From NCBI GenBank assembly GCA_964059195.1, contig CAXKWD010000005.1, positions 146,039,265 to 146,103,264 of the forward strand: a DNA stretch of 64,000 nt, read 5' to 3'. The notes under the pieces are model-generated. The model was not told where the DNA came from. It did not search any database and worked only from the letters and a program-made list of their open reading frames with translations. Below, piece by piece: positions 41,995 to 53,399 of the stretch (positions are counted from its first letter, which is position 1; every line of letters begins with the position of its first letter). This DNA comes from Ectobius pallidus (taxonomy: Eukaryota > Arthropoda > Insecta > Blattodea > Ectobiidae). A program made the translations under genes and the position numbers.

Positions 41995-42687
41995 TAGGTA
42001 CATTTTGAAGAAAAATCTACCTATTGCAATCGATACCATGTCATGACTTTCGAAAAATTATTTCATATCTTTACGTTTCATGCTTCCCTAAGTACGAAAC
42101 CACCGCCCGTTCAAAAAAAAATTGTGATATAGGCTATATATATCTTTACACACTAGCGGTCGTAATTTTGAAGATATTTGAGCCAAATTTTATTATGTTA
42201 CTTCTAGGCTCAATAGTTCGGACAAGTTTGTTAATGAGCAAAATTGGCCCAAACGGGGGTCGGGGTCGGGGGTTGGAATTTTGAAAAATTGATAATTCGG
42301 CCCCTATGAAGTATAGAGGCAAACTTTGTTTGAATAAATTAGAGTACTCCCTTTGGAGTTCACAGTGACACCAACGATTCGGGGGTTTTGGGGGTACGAG
42401 TGGGGGATGGAAATTCGAAATTTTTTAAACCACGTCTTCTGGGGTATCGTTGAAAAGCTCTTGATGAGTACTCTACAAATCAATAACTAGTTTCTCGATA
42501 GCTCTCATATAAGGCGAGATTTGAATGTTTGAAAAAGTGTTCTTTCCTCTTTTTTGCAGTTATTATTGCGGCTTTGTCATGCCAATGCTAAAGAAGAAGA
42601 GTTCTGCGACGCGACAATAAATTAAACGAAAAACACCTAAAAATCTACCTCAGCCTGTAGGCCTGCCTAAAGGGATTTTTTTAAGTA
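41995..42687 (+). repeat. dispersed repeat X, copy 2 (internally deleted)
   Basis: It begins TTTTAGGTACATTTTGAAG and ends CTGTAGGCCTGCCTAAAGGG, collinear with 20815-21648 but lacking roughly 140 bp before CATGCCAATGCTAAAGAAGA. The G-rich block is shorter here (about 42380-42412). Confidence 0.8.
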
Positions 42688-42714
42688 TGAGTGCAAACAA
42701 ACCTAGAATAATCG

Positions 42715-42880
42715 GCACGTGGTTTAGGGTGTAGATGGCCATGGAGCTTGCCTGTCACGTGGTGAATATGGAGATGGCAATGGGGGCTGGATCGATGTCT
42801 TCAGCAGCCGAGACGACGCCGTGATGGAGGCAGAAGCTATCCGTGTCTGCACACCGGCATGCAAATCATACTCATCTTAT
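42715..42880 (-). other. GC-richer block upstream of the CRAL-TRIO gene
   Basis: This interval is distinctly GC-richer than its flanks and contains an ATTTGCAT octamer (complement at about 42861-42868) and CACGTG-type E-boxes at 42717-42722 and 42757-42762. It could be a non-coding first exon or promoter of the downstream gene, but no transcription evidence is available. Confidence 0.2.
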
Positions 42881-43164
42881 CTCGCAATCTTCTCACGTGC
42901 TCTCTTCCCTTACGTAACGCCAGTGCCAAAAAAACCATTATTCATGTTTATATAATTACTCATTTTTGTTGCTTAGTGTTGGAGAGTTTTGTATTTTTCA
43001 TACGTTCTAAATATAGCACATGCGTTTGGAGTAATGAAAATCCCCTATCTCGTACCGATTCGAACCGAGGAAGTCTGCCGAAACTAAAATAAAGCAAGCA
43101 TCTACTGAAAAAGTCACAAACTCGACTACTCTTAGTATATTCCGATATAATGTACACGGCTATA

Positions 43165-43430
43165 TTGCAGTCCTGCCTTCCACTCCGGCGGCCCGGGTTC
43201 GATTCCCGGCCGGGTTGGGGATTTTTCAGTAGTGAAAAATTTCTTTCCCGGGTTCAGGACTGGGTGTGTGTATGTGTCCTTAGGTTTAAGTAGGCAGGGG
43301 ACTGGCGCACCCCGGTAACAAATCCGCTGTGAATATCCCCTTACGGGATCCCCAGGGGTCGCTCGCGACCCAGAGGAGTAACTTCCTTTATATTGCAGTA
43401 GTACGCATTCAGTTGTCCCAGCCTCAATCA
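43165..43430 (+). repeat. tRNA-derived SINE, separate family
   Basis: GGCCCGGGTTCGATTCCCGG is a strong B box. The body includes AATTTCTTTCCCGGGTTCAG and GGCGCACCCCGGTAACAAAT. The 99-codon minus frame across it is an artefact of the SINE. Confidence 0.75.
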
Positions 43431-43689
43431 AAGTCGCATTAATCCGAGTTAAGAATTAAAACCTAAGGTAGCTTATAACTATCCTTAAGATAATTTATCC
43501 CGAAAAAAATTTCAAATAAAAGTTTTAGATCTTTGTGCAATTTAAGGCCTTTAGCTTGACTATTCTTCACAAGTTGGCGAAAGTTAACATGGTAAAAGAC
43601 CATTTCCTTTCTAAGTTAAGTCGACTATCCGCTTCTACTAACAAATATACAACTGTACTTTATATACATATATATATATATGGATACAC

Positions 43690-43905
43690 ATATTTGTAAA
43701 ATTGAGTTTTGTTTTTTGTGACTTTGAAGTCCCTATTTGAAATTTCTTTTATAATTTTTCTAGCTGCTTTTAGGCGAAATATTAATTTGTTGTATAAAGT
43801 TGTAAATTTCTCTTTTCTCTCTAATTAAGAAATATGATAATTGCAGCCCCTGAACAAGAGTTTTTCCCGTCTGGAAAATTTCAAAGAAAGTATATATGTA
43901 GGATT
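43690..43905 (+). repeat. dispersed repeat V, copy 1
   Basis: ATTAATTTGTTGTATAAAG, TTGTAAATTTCT, TTCTCTCTAAT and CAGCCCCTGAACA occur in the same order at 57170-57275. Confidence 0.55.
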
Positions 43906-44089
43906 TTGTAAGGTTTCATAATTAAAATATAATTAAATATATAACTAGGCTATATATTTTAAAAATAGAGAGATTGTCCACCTTAGAACCCTTGTCGTTG
44001 CACTTATCTGGGGCCTATAAAATATAAAATAACATAGAAGACACAAGCACACGTTAAAAACACTGTTGTCATATTATTAAAACTTCTTC

Positions 44090-44745
44090 TTGGTCCCAGA
44101 TGCGTCTATTACTTGAAAATGCATTTCGATGCAAGTTGCATCATCTTCAGTTCAGAATTTTGAGATACAACAGTCACAATGTCTGATGATGTACTGATGT
44201 ATGAGCCGGTTGTTTATTTGTTGCATGTTTTAGGTCACAGTTGTTGCGAGTTCAAATAGGTGATTATGGTCGACTGTGGTTTCGTTGAGAATATTATTTT
44301 TATTTTTTAAGATTTGTAGATTTTCTAATATATTAAGCCTATTACCTTTTTTATAATTATGGAGGATTTCTAATGTATTGTCTATGTTATCTAATCTATG
44401 TCCAGTATTAAGTAGATGTTTAGCGTATGATGAGCGATTACTATTATATCTGAAGTCATTAACATGTTCCTTGAATCTTTGCTTGAACTTCCTACCTGTT
44501 TGGCCTATATACACTTTTTTACAGTCATTGCATGTTAGTTTATATATTCCGCTGCCTTCCATTTTGTCTATATTGTTATTGTTGTTGTTATGTAGTTTTC
44601 TTTTTAGGTTGTGGTTTGTTCTATATGCAATTTTGAAATTTTCTTTACGTAGTATTTTTGTAATTGCATGTATTTTATTATCTACGTAATTAAATGTAGC
44701 AAATTTTATGTTATTATTTTTCTCTTTAATCGGTGTGAGTTTGCT
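44090..44745 (-). mobile_element. Penelope-like retroelement, 3' fragment
   Basis: The minus-strand ORF continues upstream of the ATG at 44562 to about 44745 (FATFNYVDNK, ILRKENFKIAYRTNHNLKRK), as the reverse-transcriptase C terminus runs into the endonuclease in these elements. Below the stop at 44230 a GAAGATGATGCAACTTGC stretch resembles the 3' UTR of Penelope-like elements. The RT catalytic core is missing, so the copy is 5' truncated. Confidence 0.85.
44230..44745 (-). CDS. Penelope-like GIY-YIG endonuclease domain (partial ORF)
   Basis: The frame from about 44745 to the stop at 44230 is open. GIYKLTCNDCKKVYIGQTGR holds the GIY and YIG motifs with the CxxC between them that marks Penelope-type nucleases, followed by the catalytic-helix RFKEH, a YAKHLLNTGH histidine pair and ILENLQIL with the conserved Glu and Asn. 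In intact elements the domain nicks target DNA to prime reverse transcription. The N-terminal RT is absent, and AT-rich Asn runs (about 44579-44596) suggest drift. Confidence 0.85.
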   Translation of the reverse strand, partial: SKLTPIKEKNNNIKFATFNYVDNKIHAITKILRKENFKIAYRTNHNLKRKLHNNNNNNIDKMEGSGIYKLTCNDCKKVYIGQTGRKFKQRFKEHVNDFRYNSNRSSYAKHLLNTGHRLDNIDNTLEILHNYKKGNRLNILENLQILKNKNNILNETTVDHNHLFELATTVT

Positions 44746-45179
44746 TATTTAAAACGATTTTAACCCTGTCTGACGATGAAATTCATTACTAGGCTATATA
44801 TGTTTTTATTTATTTAATTTCTCATCTCAGGTGCTTGAATGTTTTTAGGTTTCTCAAATTATAAGTTAATTACAAACATCGTATTACAGAAATGAAACAA
44901 GAGTTTGTGCAAAGAAAACGTTTTTATATTGTGACCTCTAATCCTATGCTGTCATTTCGTTTTCGTTTTCATTTCACTATTTTAGCTGTTCGTGTCACTT
45001 GTTTCATTTCCTAGGATGTCTGACACAATTTCGTGTTCGGCAAGGCCCCGGCCTTCTACTAACACGAATATTATCAACATTAAGGAAGTAAAACATTTCG
45101 CGTGGTAAGGTTTTACAACAAAATTATCCCCTTATCTGTTCCACTTGAACATTAATTAGAAGGTTTTTCAGAAAAATGC

Positions 45180-46048
45180 TCGCCTTGTTTATATTTCACT
45201 ATAAGCGGAAATTTCAGTAACATAGTGGATAGGCCTATACAACATGTAGAATCCTAACTATATACAAGTATATTATCTTTTTATGTATTAGAATAAAATT
45301 ATTATATTAAACGTTTATTATCAACTCCTTTCAGTTGTCTGACACAATCGATTTGTATGTTAATCGATATAACAATCCCTATTACTGTAAATAATATCCA
45401 ATTAACTATGTGTTCTTGCGGATGATAAGTAACTTAGTTAAAAAGACAATTATTGAATTCCTTCCCCGGTGTTTCGAAGGTATTTACTGAATTCTTTTTG
45501 TGACAATAAACTAATTCCTTACCGGTCTTACTTGAGGTATTATAAAGCTTAATTAAATACACTTTATTTATTGAACTGTAATATATTTTTAAAATGTAAA
45601 ACTGAACTACATAAGCCTACCTTGTTCTTTCTACAGCAGAAGTTTCAATAAAACTCATAGGATATACAATGCTAGAATCCTAATTATTTTTCTATACAAG
45701 CATATTATCTTTTATGTATTATAATAAAATTATTATATAACACGTTTATTATGAACTTCTTTCATTTGTCTGACACAATCTATTTGTCTGTTAATCGATA
45801 TAACAATCCTTATTACTGTAATTAATATCCAATTAACTGTGTGCTCTTGCGGATGTTGATAGGTAGATAAAAAGACAATTGAATTCCTTCCCCGGGATTT
45901 GGAAGGTAGTTACTGAATTCCTTTTGTGACAACAAACTAATTCTTTACCGGTCTTACTTGAGGTTATATAAAACTGAGTTAAATATACTTTATTTGAAGT
46001 AAGCTTTATTAAACTGTAATATAATTTCAAAAGGTAAATCTGAGCTAC
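45180..46048 (+). repeat. tandem direct duplication, ~430-bp unit, two copies
   Basis: Unit 1 (about 45180-45620) and unit 2 (about 45621-46048) share TCTGACACAATC, GTTAATCGATATAACAATCC, TTGAATTCCTTCCCCGG and TTTACCGGTCTTACTTGAGG in order, at roughly 85-90% identity. No coding frame is shared. Minor indels separate the copies. Confidence 0.9.
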
Positions 46049-46456
46049 ATAGGTCTACATCAAATTTGGGCGTACTCTATAAAAAGATATGGAAAGGATA
46101 TCTAAAAGTTAATGACATAAGTCCTGTAACATGTTATAAAGTCCGTGTGGGATTTTACTTGGCAAGGTTTTGTAGAGAGAGAAAGGCAGATTCACTCACC
46201 TCCTCTTTTGTTTAAGGACTTGACGGCAAATGTCGTCTGTAGAATAAGTGGCGGAATGGTCCTATATGAGTCTGCAACACTAATGTTCTTTGCCGAGAAT
46301 ACTTTTCAACTACAGTAATGATAGTCCGCCGCTGACCAGCTTGTGACGGCAAGTGATTAACAACAAAAGGATGGTCCCTGGTACATATGTAAAGGTTTGC
46401 GGGTTTCATTTAGGACCATCTTGATGGCGGAAAGTCAATTCCCTGGGTCTGCCAAG

Positions 46457-47145
46457 TACGAAGCGCTTCCATAAAGTAACTTTCCCACAGGCCATTAACG
46501 AAAAAAAACACAATTTAATTGAAACATTTATTGTAACAAATACAGAATATGTTGAGATATTTTTCAACGTATTCACCTCCGGAATTCAGACATTTGTCAT
46601 CCCGTGGGACCAACTTTTGTATCCCTGTGTCATAGAAGTCTGCCGCCTGGGATTTGAATCATTGTGTGATAACCTCCGTTTCTCTGTCAATCTCTACCAT
46701 TCTCTGTCATTAACTGTCATTTCATGAGTTTTAGGAAAAGATGAAAATGTCTGGGTGCGCGGTCCGAGCTGTAGGGTGGAGGCTTCAACACCTCCCTGCA
46801 AATCTCCTGCAAAAGTTCGGCTACGAGATGTTTCAATATCCACCCTACAGCCCGGACCTCGCTCTCAGTGATTTCCATCTTTTCCTACACCTCAATAAAT
46901 GACAGAGAATGGTAGAGAAGCGGAGATTATTGTCACACAGTTGTTAGAATTCCAGACGGCAGATTTCTGCGACACATGTGTTCAAAAGTTGGTTCCACGG
47001 TATGAGAAATGTCTGAATTCCGATGGCGAATATGTCTAAAAATAGCTGAACACTTGCAGTATTTGTTGCAATAAATATTGCCACGAAATTTGTTTTGTTT
47101 CTGTAAACGGATCCAGAGAAACTTTCTTTGTGAACGGCCCTCGTA
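46457..47145. mobile_element. palindromic mariner relic (two inverted 3' halves)
   Basis: Both arms are mariner 3' ends in opposite orientation. The right arm (46839-47145, plus) encodes YPPYSPDLALSDFHLF with the third catalytic Asp region, then LVPRYEKCLNSDGEYV. The left arm (46457-46781, minus) encodes the diverged counterparts. Outer ends TACGAAGCGCTTCCATAAAG and TACGAGGGCCGTTCAC (complement) are mariner-like TIRs at TA. The 5' half of the transposase is absent from both. Confidence 0.82.
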
Positions 47146-48074
47146 GGAAGGAAAATGTTATTCGTATTTATGAAAAGGAATTCAGTTGTCTTTCCCAGCC
47201 TCATTCGGAAGGAATTCGTGTAACCCCGCACTATTTCGAGTACCTTCGCGTTTGTCGCAAGGAATTCGAGAACTCTGATCGTTTTATCTCCTAAACAGTT
47301 TGTTGCTTGTGCATCTAACTGTTATCCAGTTATTTATCCTACCTCTACTCTAAAATATATGAGGGATTATTTTGTTTCATTCTGTGTTTTTTAAAATACT
47401 TGTCATAAAACTTAACCTCTTAGATGAAAATATCCGTCTCTCTTATCATAGTCTGGTGATTCGGGTTCGTAAATACTTGCAGAGTAGGTACGCTGTTTCC
47501 AGACACATTATCGCAGGCTGTCATTATGTTCGTTCCATTCGAGCACAGTGAATATAAGAATGTGACGTCATAAGGTGTTGAACTTTCGCCTTTTGTATCC
47601 TGGATCTATACAGTCACGTGTCGTGCAACGGCATGGCACGCCAAACTGTATTTAATGTTTGACATGAAAAGCAATGTCCACTCGTGTTTAAAATGTCAAC
47701 ATAACTTTAAACTCTAATTTTTTATAGCAAACCTCCTGAAGAAAGCATTGTAAATCCGTATGTAAAATTTTATTACTTCCGTCTCATTAAGAAAGTATGT
47801 ATTTTTCTTTCCTTATTTCTTTCTTCTCCTGAGTTTTACCTCCCTCTTGCATGTTTCGAACGTAAGAAATTATTTAAATGTAAATAATCAAATAATCACC
47901 AGTTTTTATCCAATTACCCAGATGAGATCAACATAGGCCTACTCTGCTGCTACCCTCAGGTACCCTTTTCATATTATACAATATTATATATTGTTTTTAC
48001 AACACTACCAACGCCTTAATAAATAAATATTAAAATTAAAATTGTAATGTAACAACTTGATAATTATATAACTA

Positions 48075-48290
48075 CATAATAACTCCATCCAACCACCCTT
48101 CGCAAATCCCACTTCCTTTAAATCTATTCTAATATTGTCTTCCCACCTACGTCCAGGTCTTCCAAGTGGTCTTTTCCTTTCTGGTCTACCAGTCAATATT
48201 TTTTATATATGTCTTTCCTTCCCCAGGCGCGCAACATGTCAAGCCCATTTCATCCTGCGTGATTTAATTACCCTTATTATATACTGCGAA
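48075..48290 (-). mobile_element. LINE C-terminal fragment
   Basis: The minus strand encodes GRPERKRPLGRPGRRWEDNI then RIDLKEVGFAKGGWMEL, the conserved tail of the same non-LTR reverse-transcriptase family as 2955-3790, preceded by a shifted RRMKWA-like segment. Only the last 60-70 codons remain. Confidence 0.82.
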
Positions 48291-48508
48291 GAGTGCAAGT
48301 TTGTTATTGTGCAGTTCCCCTAATGTTATATCTACAATTCGGTAATTAATAATATCTCTAAATCCTCCTGAAGTTGAAGATCTTAGTTGAATAATACAGC
48401 TGATACAGCTCTTTTGTCCATAAAACAGATCTTAACAGGTGTGTGTGAAAACTTTTGTGTGTCGTGTTTTGCATCATTTTTTAAAGTGGCAGGCTGGTCA
48501 GTGATCAC

Positions 48509-49144
48509 TAGACCTGGGATTTTAAGGCAAATGCCTATTTTGTTCCTTATGAAATAGCATGAAAATTTTTAAATATTTCATGAGAAATCGCTTACATTTA
48601 TAGAGTTTTATAGTGCCCTAAAATGCCTATTTGAACCTTTAGAGCCTGTCTTACTATTTTAGTGCCTAAAATGCCTATTTTGTACATTTTACATAAAATT
48701 CAACTTCTGTAATTTTTACAATCTTATAATGGACATTCCTCAATGAAAAGCAGAACAGCAGAGGTGGGTTTTTCAAGGAAACTTGATTATTCAAAACAGT
48801 TGTCCCTAAAGGAATGCTGACTGACGGGAGAGGGGGAGGATTAAGGTGGAAGGACTACTGTGTCAAATCACCTGTGTTTAAGTGAATATAGTATGCGATG
48901 CCTAATATTGCAGTTAATTCGGTTAAGAATAAGTAGACCACGTTTCTTGCAATAAAAAAAAAAGAACATGTTACAGTTGATGTGTATATTGTAATATTTT
49001 AAAGTCTATTTTCTATCTATTTACATATTTTTAAAGCCTATTTTAAGTGCCTAATTTTCTCTTTTAAAAGCCTATTTACTTGTCTTAAAAGCCTATTTTA
49101 GGTGCCTAAAACTAATTTTGTTAGAGCCTAAAATCCCAGGTCTA
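48509..49144. mobile_element. hAT-like element with TAGACCTGGG ends, copy A
   Basis: TAGACCTGGGATTTTA and TAAAATCCCAGGTCTA are perfect inverted ends, with 8-bp duplication GTGATCAC at 48501-48508 and 49145-49152. The inside is packed with TGCCTATTTT-type motifs and their variants near both ends. Confidence 0.9.
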
Positions 49145-50220
49145 GTGATCACTGACATTGCTCCTTACACCTTTAAATTCACCTTCTAAAGGTCTTAACT
49201 AATGCAACCACTGCAATTTATCATAAAAGCATTTTGTATGCTTACGTTTATTGTCTTGGATTGATTTATGAATGATATCGTTCTCGCCTTCTCTTTTAAA
49301 TGTAGCATGCAATGTTCACATTAGAACGGGTCATGGGCCGAAAGATTCACAAACAACGTTGCTTCCCTCGATGTTCAGGTTGTTACGTAATTTACCACTT
49401 AATGGCATTTTTAAAATTCCTTGACTTTTTCTATATAATATTTATTAATATTTTCCAAATAGAGGATTTCCGACGATCGTACAAGTCATATTGTACTTGC
49501 ATGATAAGTAGGTGGCGGATTTCTGTGACATGCCATATTTTTCCCCTTTGCATTATTTCAGGTTTCCGACTAATTAAAACCCGATTCCAAGCATCCTGGT
49601 GAAAATGGAACGGCTTTTATTGTGCATATAACTGCATATTTCGGGAATTTTCATCTATTGTAGCATTTTTAAGTCATATTTTGGAATATTAAAGAAATTT
49701 TGAAGTTTCATATCATATTTTGTAAATTTTGCATTATAATGATACTTTTTGAGAGTTTACAGATATTTTAAATAATTAACACTATACACAATAAAATGTA
49801 TTGTAATGAAACTTAAAATATAGCCTACACAATGTGTAAGTGGTAAAGTCATATTTTAAATTGTATTGGTAATATTTTAATGTTTTTAGTTCATAAATGC
49901 ATGCATATATCCTTTTTTTCTAGGTCATAGAAATCAGCCCCTAATGATAAGTAATAATTTAGGCCTATATGTTTTTCCATTTTACTTCCTCACTGACTCC
50001 TACATTTCGCATTCTAGCATTAGGTAACACTTTTTTAATGAATTAGGTTCACATGTAGTTAATGGTCATTCTCTTTTTTACCACCTTCTGTGCACTGTTC
50101 TTGAATGCTCTTCGTTATCCAGACAATTTTCATTTTCATCGACTTAAAAGTTTGATTTTTAACTGAAAATTATGTCTAATATCCCAGATATTTTCTAAGG
50201 TAATATAACATAATACGTAT
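49145..50220. other. AT-rich intergenic sequence
   Basis: The 96-codon frame at 49312-49602 has no recognisable domain. Nothing else can be supported. Confidence 0.45.
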
Positions 50221-50221
50221 C

Positions 50222-50515
50222 AATACGCCGTAGCACAGTGGTTGAGGCGCAGAGCTACAAACCGGAAGGTCGTGAGTTCGACCCCGATGAGGTCGTTGGA
50301 GTTTTTAAATTGACCTAATCCTTCTGGTGGTACTAATGCCCTGGGATCGACTTAACCTCTAACTGAAATGAATACCGGGAGCAATCCTTGGGATAATGGC
50401 GGCTGGTGCATAAGTTTGACGTTACTATCTTCATGAGCCGAATGTCTAAAATCTGGAAGCCTCAACATCGTGGAACCCTCTGGATCCCTCTGGGGATACT
50501 TTACTTTAATATTTT
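50222..50515 (+). repeat. tRNA-derived SINE family Z, plus copy
   Basis: CGCCGTAGCACAGTGGTTGA (A box) and CGTGAGTTCGACCCCGATGA (B box) open the unit. The body matches 31730-32040 inverted (CCTTCTGGTGG, CGAATGTCTAAAATCTGG, TGGGGATACTTTACTTTA). Confidence 0.9.
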
Positions 50516-51011
50516 AGTGATTCGTTGCTCATGAATTCATTTTGAAAGAATCCGGTCAAAAATGTATATTATTTATCGTAACTATTCAGCGAATATTCAC
50601 AGAATTAAGCATATAATGCATAGTTCAAACCACGAAAATAAATAAAACATCCCTATTTGTGTTTGTGGCTGAGGAATATATTAGCATTATATCGATTCCT
50701 CTCGCCAACGTTAGTCATGCTTCGTTGAGACTACTCATTAGTTTCAATTTTTATACAACGTCCTTGCTACAAATAAAAGTAAAATTTTATTAATATCGTG
50801 CTTATTACATGATATTATATTTCTTCACCACGCTATAATTATACATAACGTTGTTATCTTCTTTTGCTCATTTGCAATATTACCAAATCGCTGTATTCAA
50901 TCATTAATGGCTTTTGACAAAGAAGCCATGAAGATGTTCCAGTATTCAGTCTTTGAGAAGTTACGTAAGTAAATTAATCGGATATAGTTGCGATAAAATT
51001 AAAGTGAAAAA

Positions 51012-51790
51012 TAGACTTCGGACTTTTAGGTCGTTAAAAGTGCTGTTTTAGGTACCTAAAATAGGCTCTAAAAATTGGAAAATAGGCTCAAAAAAACGTA
51101 AAATAGTCTCTTATAAAATCATTAAGTTGCCAATTTTCTGAAATATCTCAATTGCAAAGCAAAATATTATATGTATTGAACTCACCATTAATCAATAATC
51201 ATGATAAAACACAGATATAGGCCTATTTTACACATCATTATATCAACCTATTAGGCCTGCATTACTACCATAACAGTGAATACCTAATCCCAGCACCCAG
51301 AAGCTACGCATATCATACTAGCATATTCAACCCCTTGTATCCCTCAGTGATTCAGAGTAGGCTACTACGTTTATGTTTTTGTTTTTGTTTGTTTGTTTGT
51401 TTTTGTTTTTTTGTTTTACTAGATGTGGGAGTCGGGAGAAAAACACTGCATTTTCCTTGGGACTCCCAAGGAACTTTTCTACTGAAGACGAAACATTCCT
51501 TACTATTTAACCACGTCACAAATGTGTCATGTACTGCACATTTCGAGCTAAAAATTTAGTACGAACTGAAAATAAATGCTAGAATTTATAACAAAAAATA
51601 ACTTATTTTGAACTTTAGAGGAAAAACAAGAAAAAAGGCAATATTAGGCTCTAACGTAAAAGTAGGCTATTTTAGGTCCTATAAAAGTATCAGTTTTAGG
51701 CATAGTCACTTATGAAACATGCATATACAAGTTTTCGTCCATATATCACTTAAGGATTAAAATAGGTTTTTACCTAAAATCCGAAGTCTA
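51012..51790. mobile_element. hAT-like element with TAGACTTCGG ends, copy B
   Basis: TAGACTTCGGACTTTTAGGT and ACCTAAAATCCGAAGTCTA form inverted ends. The duplication is gtgaaaaa (51004-51011) versus gtgataaa (51791-51798). Subterminal AAAATAGGCTC motifs parallel those of 48509-49144, so the two belong to one group. Confidence 0.85.
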
Positions 51791-52280
51791 GTGATAAATA
51801 TAAAACGATAAAATTACGACGGTAGACACTTACCACTTGCGATTGGTTGCATCTCACATAGCTTATTCTTATACTGGATTGGTAACTGATTTATGAGGTA
51901 AATAGACAATAACATTAAAGAGATTGAGTAAGCAGCTACTAGTTTATTTCACAGGTGTATTGCTTTTATTTCGGAACATGAATGTTGGCATGAATAAAAA
52001 TTCGCTTATATAACTTTGTGAATTAGTCTCTTTATGTCCACGGAATAAAAGGTTATGATGGAGCAGATAACAACAGTACATGGGATAGTAACTACTGTAT
52101 TCATATCACACAGGAAACTGATGAAACAATAACATCTCGTTCGAGGAATATCCAGCTAATAACATTCCCACTAAAAAACATGTGTTGCTAGGTCATACCA
52201 TTTGCTAGTGGAAGGACAAAAATTGTTTCATGATAGCATAGTTGTTCCTGGCCATAGCTTTAGCTTATTTAGAATGCTAA

Positions 52281-52986
52281 TACAGTAGAACCCCGATAAT
52301 TCGAGCTAATTGGGGCTGAGGCTACCTCGAATTACAAAAAACTCGGATTATACGGAAATTTCACTAAATCAATGGGTAAATCGCAAATAAATGTTTAATG
52401 AGCACAATAATGGTTTAAATAATAAATAAATAAACAATATAGTAGGCCTACATACCTGTGTTACGCCTGTATGTATATATTGTCAAACATTTCCAATTTG
52501 CTACATCGGCATCCTTTAAGGATTAAGTCATTGTCTGACCCTTAATGGAGTGGAACGGGAAAGCGATGCTACTAGGAAAACACTTTTAATTACCATTGTA
52601 GGGATTACTGTAACAATACAGTAAAGGATGAGGAAATATGCACTGTACAATTGATTGACACGAGGTCCCGACAAAGAAAAGTCAAACCTAAGGGTTTCTG
52701 TCAATCTGTAATAGAAATGCGTTAGCAGTCTGAAGCCAAGGTTATTTCTGTGTATTATGAACAAAAACCCTAAGTGGGACAGTTTTACCTGCATTTTTGT
52801 ACATGGAAAAATTGAAAGAAAGCTCAAAATGTAACACATTCGGAAGTGCGTAAAACTTACTTGCGGACACCGTATAAAAACGGGATTTTACTCTAGTTTT
52901 ATGGAAAATTTTAATTTTCTTAAGACAAGCTCGAATTACACGGAACCTCGAAATACCGGGGCTCGAATTACCGAGGCTCTACTGTA
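52281..52986. mobile_element. pogo/Tigger-like non-autonomous element, copy B
   Basis: TACAGTAGAACCCCGATAAT at the left and ATTACCGAGGCTCTACTGTA at the right, with TA termini and repeated TCGAATTA motifs inside each end. It is 706 bp; the 103-codon minus frame inside has no detectable transposase motif. Confidence 0.85.
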
Positions 52987-53129
52987 TTTGGGATATTAAA
53001 GTTACATATTACTGAAAAAGTACCCTAATTTTATAGTGTTTCATTATTATTGTTTTATTTATAACCCTATCGATATTGAATTTACATATTCATATAAACA
53101 TTGAAGTAAAATCATCAGTGCATTTTAAG

Positions 53130-53165
53130 TTTATTTTATTTTATTTATTTATTTATTTATTTACA
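53130..53165 (+). repeat. TTTA microsatellite
   Basis: Short run of TTTA/TTTAT units. Confidence 0.9.
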
Positions 53166-53225
53166 GTTGCCATGAGCATCGTGAACGATGCCATTCTAAC
53201 TATAACCCAGCACTAACACAAAAAC

Positions 53226-53399
53226 TACTACAGTAATTTTCAAATGGGAAGCGTTTTCCTTCACCGCCAATCACGTGTACGAGCTAAAGGAGTACCGCTA
53301 TCAGGAAGGGTCTTCCTTCTGTCTCGCCGTCTCTGATTGGACCGCATATCTAAGCAAGAGGAAGAGTAAAACGCTTCCCATTTGAAAAATACTATAGTA
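53226..53399. mobile_element. MITE with ~31-bp inverted repeats
   Basis: TTTTCAAATGGGAAGCGTTTT at the left pairs with its complement near 53368-53388. Outer blocks TACTACAGTA and TACTATAGTA also pair, giving long TIRs around a GC-richer 110-bp core. Confidence 0.85.

Noticed and set aside
52528..52839. 103-codon minus-strand ORF inside the pogo-like element
   Set aside because: No transposase or HTH motif could be seen; probably a chance frame.
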